From: Candidatus Omnitrophota bacterium | GTDB taxonomy: Bacteria; Omnitrophota; Gorgyraeia; Velamenicoccales; Velamenicoccaceae | Reading direction: 5' to 3' | DNA length: 42,499 nucleotides | NCBI GenBank assembly: GCA_016235185.1 | Contig: JACRLT010000038.1 | Coordinates: 1-42,499 of the forward strand | Part shown: positions 7,472-16,192 of the stretch, in pieces | Position numbering within the stretch: the first letter of the stretch is position 1 | How the letters are laid out: every line of letters begins with the position of its first letter | The notes under the pieces: model-generated | Seen by the model: the letters and a program-made list of their open reading frames with translations, nothing else | The model's database searches: none | Told to the model about the DNA's origin: nothing | Program-made: the position numbers and the translations under genes

Positions 7472-8423
7472 CTTTTTCCTCAAATTTTCCCATTGACCTG
7501 AATTTTTCGTAACGCAGGCCGACAAGCTCATCCTTGTGGATTTTCATCAGCTCGATAAAATATTTTTTGACTGCGGCCTTGATATTTTTAGCGGTTTCTT
7601 GTGGGTCTACGTGCGCGCCGCCCAATGGTTCTTTAATTACCTCGTCGATAACGCCGAATTTAAGGAGGTCTTGCGCCGTCAATTTCAGCGCTTCAGCCGC
7701 GTCCGGCGCCTTTACACTGCTCTTCCAAAGAATAGCCGCACAGCCTTCCGGGGAGATAACGGAATAATACGCGTTTTCCAGTACACATACCCTGTCTGCA
7801 ACGCCTATGCCCAGGGCGCCGCCTGAACCGCCTTCTCCAATAACGACTGCCACCATCGGCGTTCTTATCCCGGACATCATCTTTAAATTCCAGGCAATAG
7901 CCTGTGCCTGGCCTCTCTCTTCGGCCCCGATCCCGGGGTAGGCGCCCGGCGTATCGATAAAAATCATCACGGGAAGCCCGAACTTCTGCGCCATTTCCAT
8001 CATGCGAAGGGCTTTGCGGTATCCTTCCGGGTGCGCGCAGCCGAATGTCCTGCTTAAATTCTCTTTCGTATCGCGGCCTTTCTGCTGGCCGATAACCAAG
8101 ATCTTCTGGCCGTCCAACTTGGCCAATCCTGTAATTATGGCCTTGTCATCGCGAAAGGCCCTGTCGCCGTGGAGTTCAATAAAATCATTTAAGATAAGCT
8201 GGATATAATCCAGGGTATAGGGCCGGTGCGGATGACGGGAGATCTGGACGCGCTGCCAGGGGGTTAGCTTTCCGTAAATATCGCGGCGCAAATGTTGAAG
8301 CTTCTCTTCCAGGCGCTTGATCTCTCCGGAAAGATCGATCTTTTTATCCGACGTAAATTTTTTGAGCTCATTTATTTTTTTCTGAAGCTCTAATATCGGT
8401 TTTTCAAACTCTAAGCCGATCAT
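7461..8423 (-). CDS. accA: Acetyl-CoA carboxylase carboxyltransferase subunit alpha
   Basis: 320 residues, the normal AccA length. AccA transfers CO2 from carboxybiotin to acetyl-CoA with AccD to give malonyl-CoA, the committed step of fatty-acid synthesis. The N-terminal coiled region, the [13 protein letters not shown] segment, [17 protein letters not shown], and the oxyanion-hole glycines of [13 protein letters not shown] followed by [16 protein letters not shown] are typical. accD, accB and accC are not in the window. The next gene, a PadR regulator, overlaps its 3' end by 11 nt and is probably translationally coupled, an unusual partner for accA. Confidence 0.96.
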   Translation of the reverse strand: MIGLEFEKPILELQKKINELKKFTSDKKIDLSGEIKRLEEKLQHLRRDIYGKLTPWQRVQISRHPHRPYTLDYIQLILNDFIELHGDRAFRDDKAIITGLAKLDGQKILVIGQQKGRDTKENLSRTFGCAHPEGYRKALRMMEMAQKFGLPVMIFIDTPGAYPGIGAEERGQAQAIAWNLKMMSGIRTPMVAVVIGEGGSGGALGIGVADRVCVLENAYYSVISPEGCAAILWKSSVKAPDAAEALKLTAQDLLKFGVIDEVIKEPLGGAHVDPQETAKNIKAAVKKYFIELMKIHKDELVGLRYEKFRSMGKFEEKDED

Positions 8424-8443
8424 AAAAAAAGGCCTCTTTCTCC

Positions 8444-9289
8444 TTAATCAATGACAGTTACTTCTGTGCCGACGGGCAGAAAATCATAGAGCAATTCCAC
8501 TTCGTCGTTTAGCATTCGCACGCAACCGGCAGTAGCCTGCTGGCCTATACTTTCAGGCTGTGTCGTGCCGTGTATGCCATAACTGGGCATATCAAAACCC
8601 AGCCAGCGCGTGCCTAAAATATTTTTTGGGTTCCCTGCAGGAATAAGCTCGCCGTCATGGGTCCAGGAAGGATCTTTAAGTTTGTTGACGATCTTAAACG
8701 TACCGACAGGAGTGATATTATCTTTCCCTGTAGATACTCTAAAAGACTTTATAACCTCTCCGTCTGATTTGAGCGTCAAAAGGTTCTGCGACTTATCTAC
8801 CAAAACGTTTAAACGGCCCGTCCATATCCGCAGGCGCTGGCCAGGCCTTATGACATCGGACTTTAGGCCGTTTTCTCTTCTGATAAGCTCTGCTGTCGTA
8901 TGATATTCATCAGCGATCATGCTAAGGGAATCCCCTTCTTTGACTTCCCGTATAGCGGTCTGGCCCGGGACGTTTAAAGCTGAAAGGATGATGCGCATAT
9001 TTAAGTCCTCAAGCCTCTTTTGTACGCCTTCAATATCAGGGCGCGACGCATAAGCCATGACGATATTTTTATAGCTTGCCTGCGCAGCCAGAAGTTCACC
9101 CTTGGCTTCAAGGGCCATGCCTTCTTTAAACTGCGGCTCAAAACCCGGCTGTGCGCCAACCGCCGGAGCCTGCGTATTTTCTTCGCTGACCTTGCGAACC
9201 GCAGCAGAAGACTTCTTGTAAATAAGATTTGCCAACAATAATAACGATACAAAGATAACCGCGCCAGCTACGATCCAGATCTTTTTCAT
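8444..9289 (-). CDS. LysM-domain L,D-transpeptidase (YkuD family)
   Basis: 281-residue envelope enzyme. An N-terminal membrane anchor (residues 3-23) is followed by a TPR-like helical stretch (~50-100), a LysM peptidoglycan-binding domain (~117-160: [16 protein letters not shown] ... RPGQRLRIW) and a YkuD catalytic domain to the end. The catalytic motif is intact: HGT near the middle and [13 protein letters not shown] with the nucleophilic Cys. Such enzymes make 3-3 cross-links in peptidoglycan or attach lipoproteins to it. It should act in the periplasm. The divergent PAP2 gene lies 14 nt upstream and accA 20 nt downstream, so it is probably co-transcribed with both. Confidence 0.92.
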   Translation of the reverse strand: MKKIWIVAGAVIFVSLLLLANLIYKKSSAAVRKVSEENTQAPAVGAQPGFEPQFKEGMALEAKGELLAAQASYKNIVMAYASRPDIEGVQKRLEDLNMRIILSALNVPGQTAIREVKEGDSLSMIADEYHTTAELIRRENGLKSDVIRPGQRLRIWTGRLNVLVDKSQNLLTLKSDGEVIKSFRVSTGKDNITPVGTFKIVNKLKDPSWTHDGELIPAGNPKNILGTRWLGFDMPSYGIHGTTQPESIGQQATAGCVRMLNDEVELLYDFLPVGTEVTVID

Positions 9290-9303
9290 GTCCTCCGTCT
9301 CCT

Positions 9304-9753
9304 CTATCTTTGAAATATAACCGCAAGTAAAATGCCGATAATGGAACCCATAAATACTTCAATAGGCGTGTGGCCTATTAGTTCTTTTAGCCGTGTTTCT
9401 TCTATCTTGCCGCGCCAATAGATATCGTCGAGTATCTTGTTTAATAGCTCTGCCTGTTTGCCCGTGGACCGGCGCACGCCTTGAGCATCAAACATGGTGA
9501 CCATGGCAAAGACAGCGGCCAAGGCAAAGACGAGTGTCTGGAAACCATACTCAAGCCCGATAATAGTGGCCAAGGCGCTGGAACCCGCGGCATGGGCCGA
9601 AGGCATGCCGCCGGTGCCGATAAACCACCTGAAATCAAACCTCTTGGTACGCAGAACACCCAAAGCAACTTTGATCGTCTGGGCTATTGCCCATGCAAGC
9701 AATGTCACCATCAGCACATGGTTATGAAGTATGCCTGCAAATATATCCTGCAT
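9304..9753 (-). CDS. Divergent PAP2 family membrane protein (DUF212 type)
   Basis: 149-residue integral membrane protein of the divergent PAP2 family. GGMPSAHAAGSSALATIIG, MFDAQGVRRSTGKQAELLN and the C-terminal GHTPIEVFMGSIIG are the three conserved blocks; histidines and Arg correspond to acid-phosphatase active-site positions. About four hydrophobic segments are visible. Relatives are thought to act on lipid phosphates; the substrate is unknown. The SD AAAGGACC (9761-9768) lies directly downstream of repeat element A. Confidence 0.88.
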   Translation of the reverse strand: MQDIFAGILHNHVLMVTLLAWAIAQTIKVALGVLRTKRFDFRWFIGTGGMPSAHAAGSSALATIIGLEYGFQTLVFALAAVFAMVTMFDAQGVRRSTGKQAELLNKILDDIYWRGKIEETRLKELIGHTPIEVFMGSIIGILLAVIFQR

Positions 9754-9769
9754 ATATTGTGGTCCTTTC

Positions 9770-9863
9770 TTAATTTACCGTCGAAATCATTATGTCAGTA
9801 AATTAACCCCGAAGTCTGACTTAAAATTATCATAAGAGAATTTTAAGACGTTTGGACGAGGGG
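9770..9863 (-). repeat. Intergenic hairpin element, copy A
   Basis: Minus strand: GCCCC, TC, GTC, a 9-bp hairpin (CTTAAAATT/AATTTTAAG), GAC, TTC, GGGG, TTAATTTAC, ~19 nt, GTAAATTAA, running into the SD of the divergent-PAP2 gene. TTAATTTAC (9798-9806 on plus as GTAAATTAA) and its partner (9770-9778) are complementary and differ from copies B and C in both strands at once, keeping pairing. Confidence 0.65.
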
Positions 9864-9883
9864 CAAATTATTGTTCCTTAATT

Positions 9884-10552
9884 TTAAAGTGCTATTACTG
9901 GTTCCGCAGGAACCACGCGGATATCCACCAACCCTTCAAATGTTGACTTGCCATCTTTTATCAAAAAACCTGCGTTACCTTCAAAAGGCTCTTCCATTAT
10001 TTCTTCCTGTGCAGGAAGCATAAGAACCTTATTTTCTTGCACTACCTTCTTTTGTACGGCCGGCTGGATCTTCCTCGATTTCTTCTCCTGGCGGATCTTC
10101 ACCTTAAGCTCTTTGATAGCTTTCTTTAATTCAGTGATCGAGGAAAGCTTTGTGCGCATCTCCTGCGACTCTAATCTTGTGCGCAATAGTTGATTCGTTA
10201 TACCCTGATTCTCTGCATAAAGCGAGGCATTCGCACGAGCTGTATACTGGAGTTTAACGGACATATTCGAGATCTTTCCCAGATACCCTTTGATATCCCG
10301 CGCCTGCTGGTTAAGCTTTTTATCAATAACGGCCAACCTGCCCTCAAGTTCAGCGCTTTTCAAATAACTTTCGCTTAATGCCTGCTTTGCGGAATCCAAA
10401 GAAAACTGGGTATTGTCTAATTTCGTCTTAAGAACCCCCAAGGAGTGAGTTAAAACCGCGTTTTTAGCCACCAGCTCCAGGGACTTTAAAAAACCAAAAA
10501 GCGCGATCCCAAGTAAAATTGCAATAATAGCCCAAAGAATAGAATTTTTCAT
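9884..10552 (-). CDS. Membrane-anchored coiled-coil protein, function unknown
   Basis: 223 residues that I do not recognise as a named family. One N-terminal membrane helix (ILWAIIAILLGIALFGFL) is followed by a long heptad-rich coiled coil (~25-175), a Lys/Arg/Gln linker and a short C-terminal tail with GFLIKDGKSTFEGLVDIRVV. It would sit in the inner membrane with the coil in the periplasm. The start is placed at 10552, just before the membrane helix; an ATG at 10603 would add 17 polar residues. An 8-bp hairpin (CCTGCTTT/AAAGCAGG) lies directly upstream of this start. It is the first gene after a promoter at 10723-10752 and is divergent from comM. Confidence 0.75.
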   Translation of the reverse strand: MKNSILWAIIAILLGIALFGFLKSLELVAKNAVLTHSLGVLKTKLDNTQFSLDSAKQALSESYLKSAELEGRLAVIDKKLNQQARDIKGYLGKISNMSVKLQYTARANASLYAENQGITNQLLRTRLESQEMRTKLSSITELKKAIKELKVKIRQEKKSRKIQPAVQKKVVQENKVLMLPAQEEIMEEPFEGNAGFLIKDGKSTFEGLVDIRVVPAEPVIAL

Positions 10553-10631
10553 GTATTTTATGCCTGCTTTCCTAAAAGCAGGTTTATATTGACAGCTCCC
10601 CATCTATATGATAAGGTACCGCTTAAATACA

Positions 10632-10683
10632 AGTTCTTTCCCCTGCCTACTCTCGTAGGTCCTACGTTTCCCCGCAAAGAACT
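10632..10683 (-). other. Stem-loop in the leader of the coiled-coil gene
   Basis: AGTTCTTT (10632-10639) pairs with AAAGAACT (10676-10683), enclosing a second hairpin CCTAC/GTAGG (10646-10659). It falls inside the predicted 5' leader (transcription from about 10716, start codon at 10552) and could be regulatory. I do not recognise a riboswitch class. Confidence 0.4.
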
Positions 10684-10722
10684 CCAAAAGATTAGACTCT
10701 GTAAGGAAATTCAAGAAGCTCT

Positions 10723-10752
10723 ATTATAAGGTATACCTGCTAAAGAAATCAA
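10723..10752 (-). promoter_or_regulatory. Sigma70-like promoter for the leftward operon
   Basis: Minus strand TTGATT (10747-10752), 18 nt, TATAAT (10723-10728, full consensus). It points toward the coiled-coil gene and, with short spacers, the genes beyond it. Confidence 0.55.
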
Positions 10753-10765
10753 GCACATTAATATG

Positions 10766-10816
10766 TGCGCGTAGCGCGCATCTAGTGAAGTACTTGTGAG
10801 CAAAGCGAACAAGTAC
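10766..10816 (+). other. Two hairpins just upstream of comM
   Basis: TGCGCG-tag-CGCGCA (10766-10780) and GTACTTGT ... ACAAGTAC (10790-10816) lie directly before the comM start at 10836. No clear SD is seen before comM, so these structures may influence its translation. Confidence 0.4.
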
Positions 10817-10835
10817 AAGCACTTTTACCCCTAAA

Positions 10836-12374
10836 ATGCTTGCAAAAGTCCATACTTTCAGTGTCGTAGGCATTGACGCCCTCCAGGTTGAAATAGAGGT
10901 CGATGTCAGCAATGGCTTGCCCAATATCGCTATTGTAGGCTTGCCTGACTCAACCATAAAAGAGAGCAAAGAAAGAGTGCGTTCCGGCTTAAAAAACAGC
11001 GAGTTCACTTACCCTGCCGATAAGATCACGGTAAACCTTGCACCGGCAAATGTCAAAAAAGAGGGCTCTTCTTTTGATCTGGCTATAGCATTGGGCATTC
11101 TTGCTGCGTCAAAACAAATAGACAAGACACTGCTTGAGGGATACTTCTTCATAGGCGAGCTATCATTAAACGGAGAACTACGACCTGTTAAAGGGGCCCT
11201 TTCTATGGCCCTGGCAATGAGGAAAAAGAGATCAAAAAAGCTAATACTCCCATTAGACAATGCCAACGAAGCAGCAGTTGTCAAAGAAATAAAAGTCTAT
11301 GGTATAAAAACACTTAGGGAACTGGTTGCATTCCTTTATGATCCAAATAACCTATCCCCTTATATCAACTGTAATTCCAGACATTCGAAAGATATCGGGA
11401 ATTCCTTTGCTGACGAACTGGATTTTTGCGATGTCAAAGGCCAATGGGCCGCTAAAAGGGCGCTGGAAGTAACGGCAGGCGGCATGCATAATATCCTTCT
11501 CATCGGCCCGCCCGGCAGCGGGAAAACTATGCTTGCCAAAAGGATGACTTCAATACTGCCGCCTTTGAACGAAGATGAAGCGCTGGAGACTACGAAGATC
11601 CACTCAAGCGCGGGACAACTGGACTCGAAAACCGGACTCCTGCACTTAAGGCCTTTCAGGTCTCCGCACCACACCATTTCCAACACCGCGCTTGTCGGAG
11701 GAGGCACCATCCCACAGGCCGGAGAGATCAGCCTGGCGCATAACGGTGTCTTGTTTTTGGATGAACTGCCGGAATTTCACCGCGATGTCCTTGAAGTCCT
11801 GCGCCAACCATTAGAAGACGGCCAGATACGCGTTGCCCGAGCAGCCAGATCATTGTCCTTCCCTGCGCGTTTTATGCTCGTCTGCGCCATGAACCCATGC
11901 CCATGCGGCCACTTCGGACAGCCGCACAGTAACTGCTCATGCTCTCCCAGGCAAATACACCGTTACCGGTCAAAAATTTCAGGGCCGCTCTTAGACCGCA
12001 TAGATATCCATATGGAAGTACCGTCGCTGAAATACCAAGAATTGACCGATGATACCCTTTCGGAAAATTCACACTCGGTTAAAACAAGGGTCCTTAAGTG
12101 CCACGCCATCCAAAGAGAACGCTTCAAAAAAGAAGGCATACTTTTTAACGCGTCCATGAACCATAGACAAACCAGGAAGTATTGCGCTCTTGATAAAGAA
12201 TGTTCCGGGATCCTAAAGGCCGCCATCGAGGAACTCCGTCTGTCGACCAGAGGCTATGACAAAATACTAAAGGTAGCTCGCACCATCTCTGATCTGGCAG
12301 GCAAAGAAAATATTAAAGCGTCTCATGTGGCCGAGGCTATACAGTACCGTTCCCTGGACAGGCAAACTTTTTAA
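10836..12374 (+). CDS. comM: ComM/YifB-family Mg-chelatase-like AAA+ ATPase
   Basis: 512 residues with the usual three-part layout: an N-terminal Lon-like S5 fold domain (1-~170: MLAKVHTFSVVGIDA ... GLPDSTIKESKERVRSG), a central AAA+ Mg-chelatase domain with Walker A GPPGSGKTMLAKR and Walker B LFLDELPEF, and a C-terminal ComM domain (from about residue 405, with STRGYDKILKVARTI). ComM is a hexameric helicase that extends branch migration when natural-transformation DNA is integrated. It is one of only two plus-strand genes and has no visible SD. The stop is followed at once by the inverted repeat of a transposase unit. Confidence 0.95.
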   Translation: MLAKVHTFSVVGIDALQVEIEVDVSNGLPNIAIVGLPDSTIKESKERVRSGLKNSEFTYPADKITVNLAPANVKKEGSSFDLAIALGILAASKQIDKTLLEGYFFIGELSLNGELRPVKGALSMALAMRKKRSKKLILPLDNANEAAVVKEIKVYGIKTLRELVAFLYDPNNLSPYINCNSRHSKDIGNSFADELDFCDVKGQWAAKRALEVTAGGMHNILLIGPPGSGKTMLAKRMTSILPPLNEDEALETTKIHSSAGQLDSKTGLLHLRPFRSPHHTISNTALVGGGTIPQAGEISLAHNGVLFLDELPEFHRDVLEVLRQPLEDGQIRVARAARSLSFPARFMLVCAMNPCPCGHFGQPHSNCSCSPRQIHRYRSKISGPLLDRIDIHMEVPSLKYQELTDDTLSENSHSVKTRVLKCHAIQRERFKKEGILFNASMNHRQTRKYCALDKECSGILKAAIEELRLSTRGYDKILKVARTISDLAGKENIKASHVAEAIQYRSLDRQTF

Positions 12375-12377
12375 CTT

Positions 12378-12433
12378 AGAAACTGTTTCCAACCTAATCG
12401 GGAAACTGTTTTAAAATCAATCGGGAAACTGGG
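12378..12433 (+). repeat. Left inverted repeat (plus a partial second copy) of the transposase unit
   Basis: AGAAACTGTTTCC ... AATCGGGAAACTG (12378-12408) is followed by a second partial copy, TCAATCGGGAAACTGGG (12417-12433). The first copy is the reverse complement, with a few changes, of 12932-12964 on the far side of the transposase gene, so the two bound one mobile unit of about 0.59 kb. Confidence 0.7.
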
Positions 12434-12447
12434 ATGAAAGGCAAAAA

Positions 12448-12930
12448 ATGACTAAAACTAGACTGTTAATCAAAAATGTTTGCTATCACATTATGGCCAG
12501 AGGCAACCACAAACAAACCATATTTGCCGGTAAAGAAGACTTTGATTTTTATCTTCGTCAACTAAAACATTATAAAAGAAAATATTCTTTGTTATTATAC
12601 GGCTATTGTCTGATGCCAAATCATATTCATCTCGTGGGAGAACCCAAGGATCCGGAAAAGTTACCTAAGCTTATGCAGGGCCTACATCGCTCTTATACTG
12701 CTTATTACAACAAAAAATATAATAAGGTAGGCCATCTGTGGCAGGAAAGATTCAAGACAAAAGTAATAGACAAAGATAAATATTTAATGGACTGCATTAC
12801 ATATATAGAGCAAAATCCGGTTAGGGCAAATATTACAAATTGTTTAAGAGAATATGAATTCAGCAGCTATCCGGAAAGATGTTTAACCGAGAATGCAGAC
12901 TATGGGCTACTTGATAAACTTTTGCTCTAA
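12448..12930 (+). CDS. REP-associated tyrosine transposase (Y1/HUH family)
   Basis: 160-residue transposase of the IS200-like Y1 family, TnpA-REP branch. The HUH metal motif is in MPNHIHLVGE and the catalytic Tyr in TYIEQNPVRAN, and GHLWQERF is the usual REP-branch block. These are single-strand DNA nucleases that act on hairpin-forming repeats. The gene is flanked by inverted repeats containing a GAAACTG/CAGTTTC core, its probable substrate. It sits exactly between comM and the OmpA gene without breaking either. Its AT-richer codon use (many AAA and ATA) fits recent arrival. Confidence 0.88.
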   Translation: MTKTRLLIKNVCYHIMARGNHKQTIFAGKEDFDFYLRQLKHYKRKYSLLLYGYCLMPNHIHLVGEPKDPEKLPKLMQGLHRSYTAYYNKKYNKVGHLWQERFKTKVIDKDKYLMDCITYIEQNPVRANITNCLREYEFSSYPERCLTENADYGLLDKLLL

Positions 12931-12931
12931 A

Positions 12932-12964
12932 CCCACTTTCCCGATTGACTCGGAAACAGTTTCT
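12932..12964 (-). repeat. Right inverted repeat of the transposase unit
   Basis: On minus: AGAAACTGTTTCC, GAGTC, AATCGGGAAAGTGGG. It mirrors 12378-12433, beginning two bases after the transposase stop. Confidence 0.7.
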
Positions 12965-12979
12965 GCTTTAGAATTATTT

Positions 12980-13624
12980 TTAATTTTTCCGTTCCGGTTT
13001 GACCTTTGCCAGGGCTGATGGCAAGATGACGATCTCCACGCGCCTGTTCTTCCTCTTATTCTGCACGGTATCGTTAGCCGCAACAGGACGATACTCGCCA
13101 TACCCGCTGATAGAAAGCCTCTGCGGGCTGACCTTTGCGTCATCCTGAAAATAATGCAAAACTGCAAGGGCCCTTGCGCTGGAAAGCTCCCAATTGGACT
13201 TCCAGCCGGAATATTTGATCGGGTCTGTATCTGTATGGCCCTCGATAGCTACTTTTGAATCCGGCACATCCTTGTTCAATACTTGCGCCACTTTCTGCAA
13301 AACCGGCTTTCCATCTGTCAGAATAACGTCTTTACCGGAATCAAAGAAGATCTCGGCCAAAAAAGTAATGACCAGGCCGCGCTCTGTCATTTCGAGCTTC
13401 GCCTTGTAGTCGCCAAGTTCCTTTCCGAGTGTGCGCATCAATTCCCTCTTGGCTCGCTCCAATTCCGAATCCTTCTCTTCTTTTACAGCCTCCAGTTGGC
13501 CGCGGCATTCTGCCAGATCCCTCTTCAACCGATCGGCCATACGGGCTTTGTCCATAATAGCGCACCCCGAGGATACACTGCTTAAAATAATAACCCCTGC
13601 TAAAAACAAAAGTTTTTTCTTCAT
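12980..13624 (-). CDS. OmpA-family peptidoglycan-associated lipoprotein
   Basis: 214 residues. A lipoprotein signal (LLFLAGVIILSSVSSGC, lipobox SSGC) is followed by a coiled coil (~25-85) and a C-terminal OmpA/MotB domain: IFFDSGKDVI, EGHTDTDPI, NWELSSARALAV, and LSISGYGEYRPVAAN with RRVEIVI. It should anchor the outer membrane to peptidoglycan. Two ATGs are in frame; 13624 is chosen because AAGGAGG is 7 nt before it but only one base before the ATG at 13630. The SD is embedded in the sequence GGCAAAATTAAGGAGG that also precedes kamA and two other genes here. Confidence 0.9.
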   Translation of the reverse strand: MKKKLLFLAGVIILSSVSSGCAIMDKARMADRLKRDLAECRGQLEAVKEEKDSELERAKRELMRTLGKELGDYKAKLEMTERGLVITFLAEIFFDSGKDVILTDGKPVLQKVAQVLNKDVPDSKVAIEGHTDTDPIKYSGWKSNWELSSARALAVLHYFQDDAKVSPQRLSISGYGEYRPVAANDTVQNKRKNRRVEIVILPSALAKVKPERKN

Positions 13625-13636
13625 AGCCATACCTCC

Positions 13637-13645
13637 TTAATTTTG
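13637..13645 (-). promoter_or_regulatory. Solo half-site CAAAATTAA joined to an SD
   Basis: CAAAATTAAGGAGG precedes the OmpA gene exactly as in elements B and C, but its pairing partner and the upstream hairpin are absent. It is either the target or ancestral SD context of the element, or what remains after loss. Confidence 0.45.
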
Positions 13646-13650
13646 CCTGC

Positions 13651-14133
13651 TTATAAGATCTTTAAAAGATTCAACCCCGTCTTCGGGTCCAGCCCTTTTG
13701 TCGCCTTGACGCCTTTGAGCTCATAGACCACCGCTTCAACGACCAAAAAAACTTTTGAATCTTTACGAAGGCAGCCGGTAAGCATCTTATCCTTCTTGCC
13801 CATCGTAGTATGCACATGGACCTGCGGGCCGAGCGGCCCTGCGAATATCGTTCCAACCCCCATAACCTCCCACCCGTCCTTGAATGTTCTCCAATTCGGT
13901 TCCGGAGGTATTACCGGTTTTTTAGGCCCTGTGACCAAATGGCCTTTTTTTAAGGCTCCAAGGAACAAAAAAGTCGCGGTTTTTATCTTTTCTTTTTTGG
14001 CCAACGAAACCAGCCCATCCAGCAAGATATCATCATCTTTGAACTTCAATAAAAAAATACGCCCTAATCCGGCCTTTTGTGTATTCCATAAATGAGCCCA
14101 CGACTTACGGAGCGCCGCTTTATGGCGCGACAT
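13651..14133 (-). CDS. PPC/DUF296-domain protein
   Basis: 160 residues, mostly one PPC (DUF296) domain: GRIFLLKFKDDDILLDGLVSLAKKEKI, LGALKKG, and VGTIFAGPLGPQVHVHTTMG with the conserved histidine pair. In prokaryotes these are small trimeric proteins of unknown role. The first ~19 residues (from ATG 14133) do not look like the family, and this ATG falls inside a hairpin (CGACTTA ... TAAGTCG, 14101-14139), so the N-terminus probably comes from an inserted element and the true start is uncertain. No SD is seen before it. Confidence 0.75.
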   Translation of the reverse strand: MSRHKAALRKSWAHLWNTQKAGLGRIFLLKFKDDDILLDGLVSLAKKEKIKTATFLFLGALKKGHLVTGPKKPVIPPEPNWRTFKDGWEVMGVGTIFAGPLGPQVHVHTTMGKKDKMLTGCLRKDSKVFLVVEAVVYELKGVKATKGLDPKTGLNLLKIL

Positions 14134-14210
14134 AAGTCGAAATGGCGAATTTATCCCGATACGTGCAAGCAGATTTCATAGAAATCTGCGAAGCGATTTA
14201 GTATCGGGAT
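14101..14210 (-). repeat. Two adjacent hairpins upstream of the DUF296 gene (element E)
   Basis: ATCCCGATAC (14153-14162) pairs over 10 bp with GTATCGGGAT (14201-14210) around a perfect GCAGATTTC/GAAATCTGC hairpin (14169-14189). Next to it CGACTTA (14101-14107) pairs with TAAGTCG (14133-14139) around GCGCC/GGCGC. The ATCCCG-hairpin-CGGGAT layout recalls elements A-C and F, but the internal loop and TTAATTTTG arm differ. Confidence 0.5.
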
Positions 14211-14241
14211 CTAGTTTAGGTGTTTTTCCCTTTTTATCCCT

Positions 14242-14799
14242 CTACCCCTTCATTAGCGCCAGCGTCTCGGAACGGGTCTTTTCGTTCTCCTTAAATATGC
14301 CGCGCACAGCGCTCGTTACAGTAGTAATGCCGGGTTTTTTTACTCCGCGCATACTCATACAAAGATGCTCTGCTTCGATCACGACCATTACACCCAAAGG
14401 CCGGAGCTTATCCATTATTATATCGGCTATCTGGGTCGTCAAACGCTCCTGGACCTGGAGCCGCTTAGAAAGGATCTCAACTACGCGGGCGATCTTGCTT
14501 AAACCGGTCACGCGGCCGCCTTTGGGTATATATGCCACATGCGCCCGGCCTATGAAAGGCAAGAGATGGTGTTCACACATACTATATAAAGGTATGTCCT
14601 TCAACAACACGATCTCTTCATGTTTGTGGTCCAAAAGGACCTCTAATTCCTTTTCCGGGTCCTGCGGCATGCCTGCAAAGATCTCCTCGTACATGTCAGC
14701 TACGCGCTCCGGAGTCTCTAATAAGTCCTTCCTCTTGGGATTCTCACCAACAGCCTCTAAGATCGCAGCAATCGCCTTTTTAATCTTATCTTTATCCAT
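14242..14799 (-). CDS. folE: GTP cyclohydrolase I
   Basis: 185 residues, normal length. FolE makes dihydroneopterin triphosphate from GTP, the first step of folate synthesis. Zinc ligands are present in [11 protein letters not shown] and in [23 protein letters not shown] is the conserved N-terminal block and [23 protein letters not shown] the core helix. The start is at ATG 14799, with GGAGG 8 nt upstream; this overlaps the mnmE stop region (14814) closely. Its neighbours mnmE, folC and purH also make or use folates, so this is a one-carbon cluster. Confidence 0.96.
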   Translation of the reverse strand: MDKDKIKKAIAAILEAVGENPKRKDLLETPERVADMYEEIFAGMPQDPEKELEVLLDHKHEEIVLLKDIPLYSMCEHHLLPFIGRAHVAYIPKGGRVTGLSKIARVVEILSKRLQVQERLTTQIADIIMDKLRPLGVMVVIEAEHLCMSMRGVKKPGITTVTSAVRGIFKENEKTRSETLALMKG

Positions 14800-14813
14800 G
14801 AATTTATCCTCCG

Positions 14814-16190
14814 TCACTTTCCTATGCAGAATTTTGAAAAAATAGTATCCAGAAGTTCTTCGCTAAAGACTTCGCCTGTCAAGGAACCCAGGGTATCCAG
14901 GGCTTTTTTTACGTCGAGCGCGCCAAATTCCAAAGACAGCCCGGCCGCAATGCTTTCCCTTGCTGTTTCCAAAGACCGATGCGCAGCTTTTAAGATCTCT
15001 ATATGGCGGGCATTGGAAACCATGGCACCTTCGGAAGCTTCGCTGCGCTCCTGAAAAACGCTCTTGTAGATCAAGCCCTCTAATTCCGCAATATGGACGC
15101 CGCTTCGCGCTGAAACACAAATGGGCTTTTGCGAAAATAGCCTCTCCACTTCGCCCGTATCTATCTCTTGCCCAAGATCGCACTTGTTCACAGCAACTAT
15201 CATTTTCCTGCCGGCTATCTGTGCCGCGAGCTCCTTATCATCGCCTGTCACAGGCATGCTGCCATCAAGCACAAAGAGAACAAGATCGCATAATTCCAAG
15301 GCCCTCTTTGTCCTGTTCAGCGCCTCTTTCTCTATATCGTCGCGGTGTTCCAACATGCCGGCCGTATCGATCAGGCGGACTGCGAGACCTTTTATACTGA
15401 TAAGCTCTTCAATAGTATCGCGCGTAGTGCCGGCGATAGATGTCACTATCGCGCGCTCCTGTTTCAAAAGGGCGTTCAAAAGCGAGGATTTGCCCACATT
15501 GGGCCGGCCGTAAATAACAACCTTCAGGCCTTCCCGGATTATCCGGCCTTCAAAAGACCTTTCAAGAAGGAACTTTAATCTCGAGCCGATATCAGATAGC
15601 CTATCACAAAGAGCTTTTGCATCGCCTGCGCCGGCATCTTCTTCGCCAAAATCGATACTGGCTTCAATGTCCGCCAAAACATTCAAAAGAGATGTGCGCA
15701 ACTCCGAAATGCATCCAGACACTTCCCCTGATAATTGAGAAAGGCCGCTTTTCAATGCAAGGCTGCTCTTTGCCTGTATGATATCCAGCACAGCTTCGGC
15801 CTGCGCCAGATCCAGCCGGCCGTTTAAAAAAGCGCGCTTTGTAAATTCGCCGGGCTGGCTCAACCGTGCGCCGTTTTCGCAGACAAGCGCTAAAATACCG
15901 GAAAGCGCACAGGCGCCTCCGTGCGAATTTATCTCCACCACATCTTCGCGCGTATAGCTTTTGGGCGCGCGCATCAAAGAGACAACCACCTCATCAATGA
16001 CTTCACCGCCTGCTCCGACGATCCAACCATAACGCAAGCTAAAACTCTTCTGCGCAGCCAAAGGCTTTTTATTTTTCGCGGAAAATATCTTATCGGCTAT
16101 CGCGATGGCCGAGCTCCCGCTCAAGCGCACGATACCCACCGCACCCTCGCCGAAAGGCGTGGCTATGGCCGCTATTGTCTCGTTATCCAT
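14814..16190 (-). CDS. mnmE: tRNA modification GTPase MnmE
   Basis: 459 residues. The N-terminal tetrahydrofolate-binding domain ([20 protein letters not shown], then [15 protein letters not shown]), a helical domain, an inserted G domain ([33 protein letters not shown]) and the C-terminal FCIGK with the functional Cys are all intact. MnmE with MnmG modifies U34 of certain tRNAs, using 5,10-methylene-THF. The start is set at the ATG at 16190, two bases after the folC stop; a longer reading from 16205 would overlap folC. mnmG is not in the window. Confidence 0.95.
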   Translation of the reverse strand: MDNETIAAIATPFGEGAVGIVRLSGSSAIAIADKIFSAKNKKPLAAQKSFSLRYGWIVGAGGEVIDEVVVSLMRAPKSYTREDVVEINSHGGACALSGILALVCENGARLSQPGEFTKRAFLNGRLDLAQAEAVLDIIQAKSSLALKSGLSQLSGEVSGCISELRTSLLNVLADIEASIDFGEEDAGAGDAKALCDRLSDIGSRLKFLLERSFEGRIIREGLKVVIYGRPNVGKSSLLNALLKQERAIVTSIAGTTRDTIEELISIKGLAVRLIDTAGMLEHRDDIEKEALNRTKRALELCDLVLFVLDGSMPVTGDDKELAAQIAGRKMIVAVNKCDLGQEIDTGEVERLFSQKPICVSARSGVHIAELEGLIYKSVFQERSEASEGAMVSNARHIEILKAAHRSLETARESIAAGLSLEFGALDVKKALDTLGSLTGEVFSEELLDTIFSKFCIGK

Positions 16191-16192
16191 AC

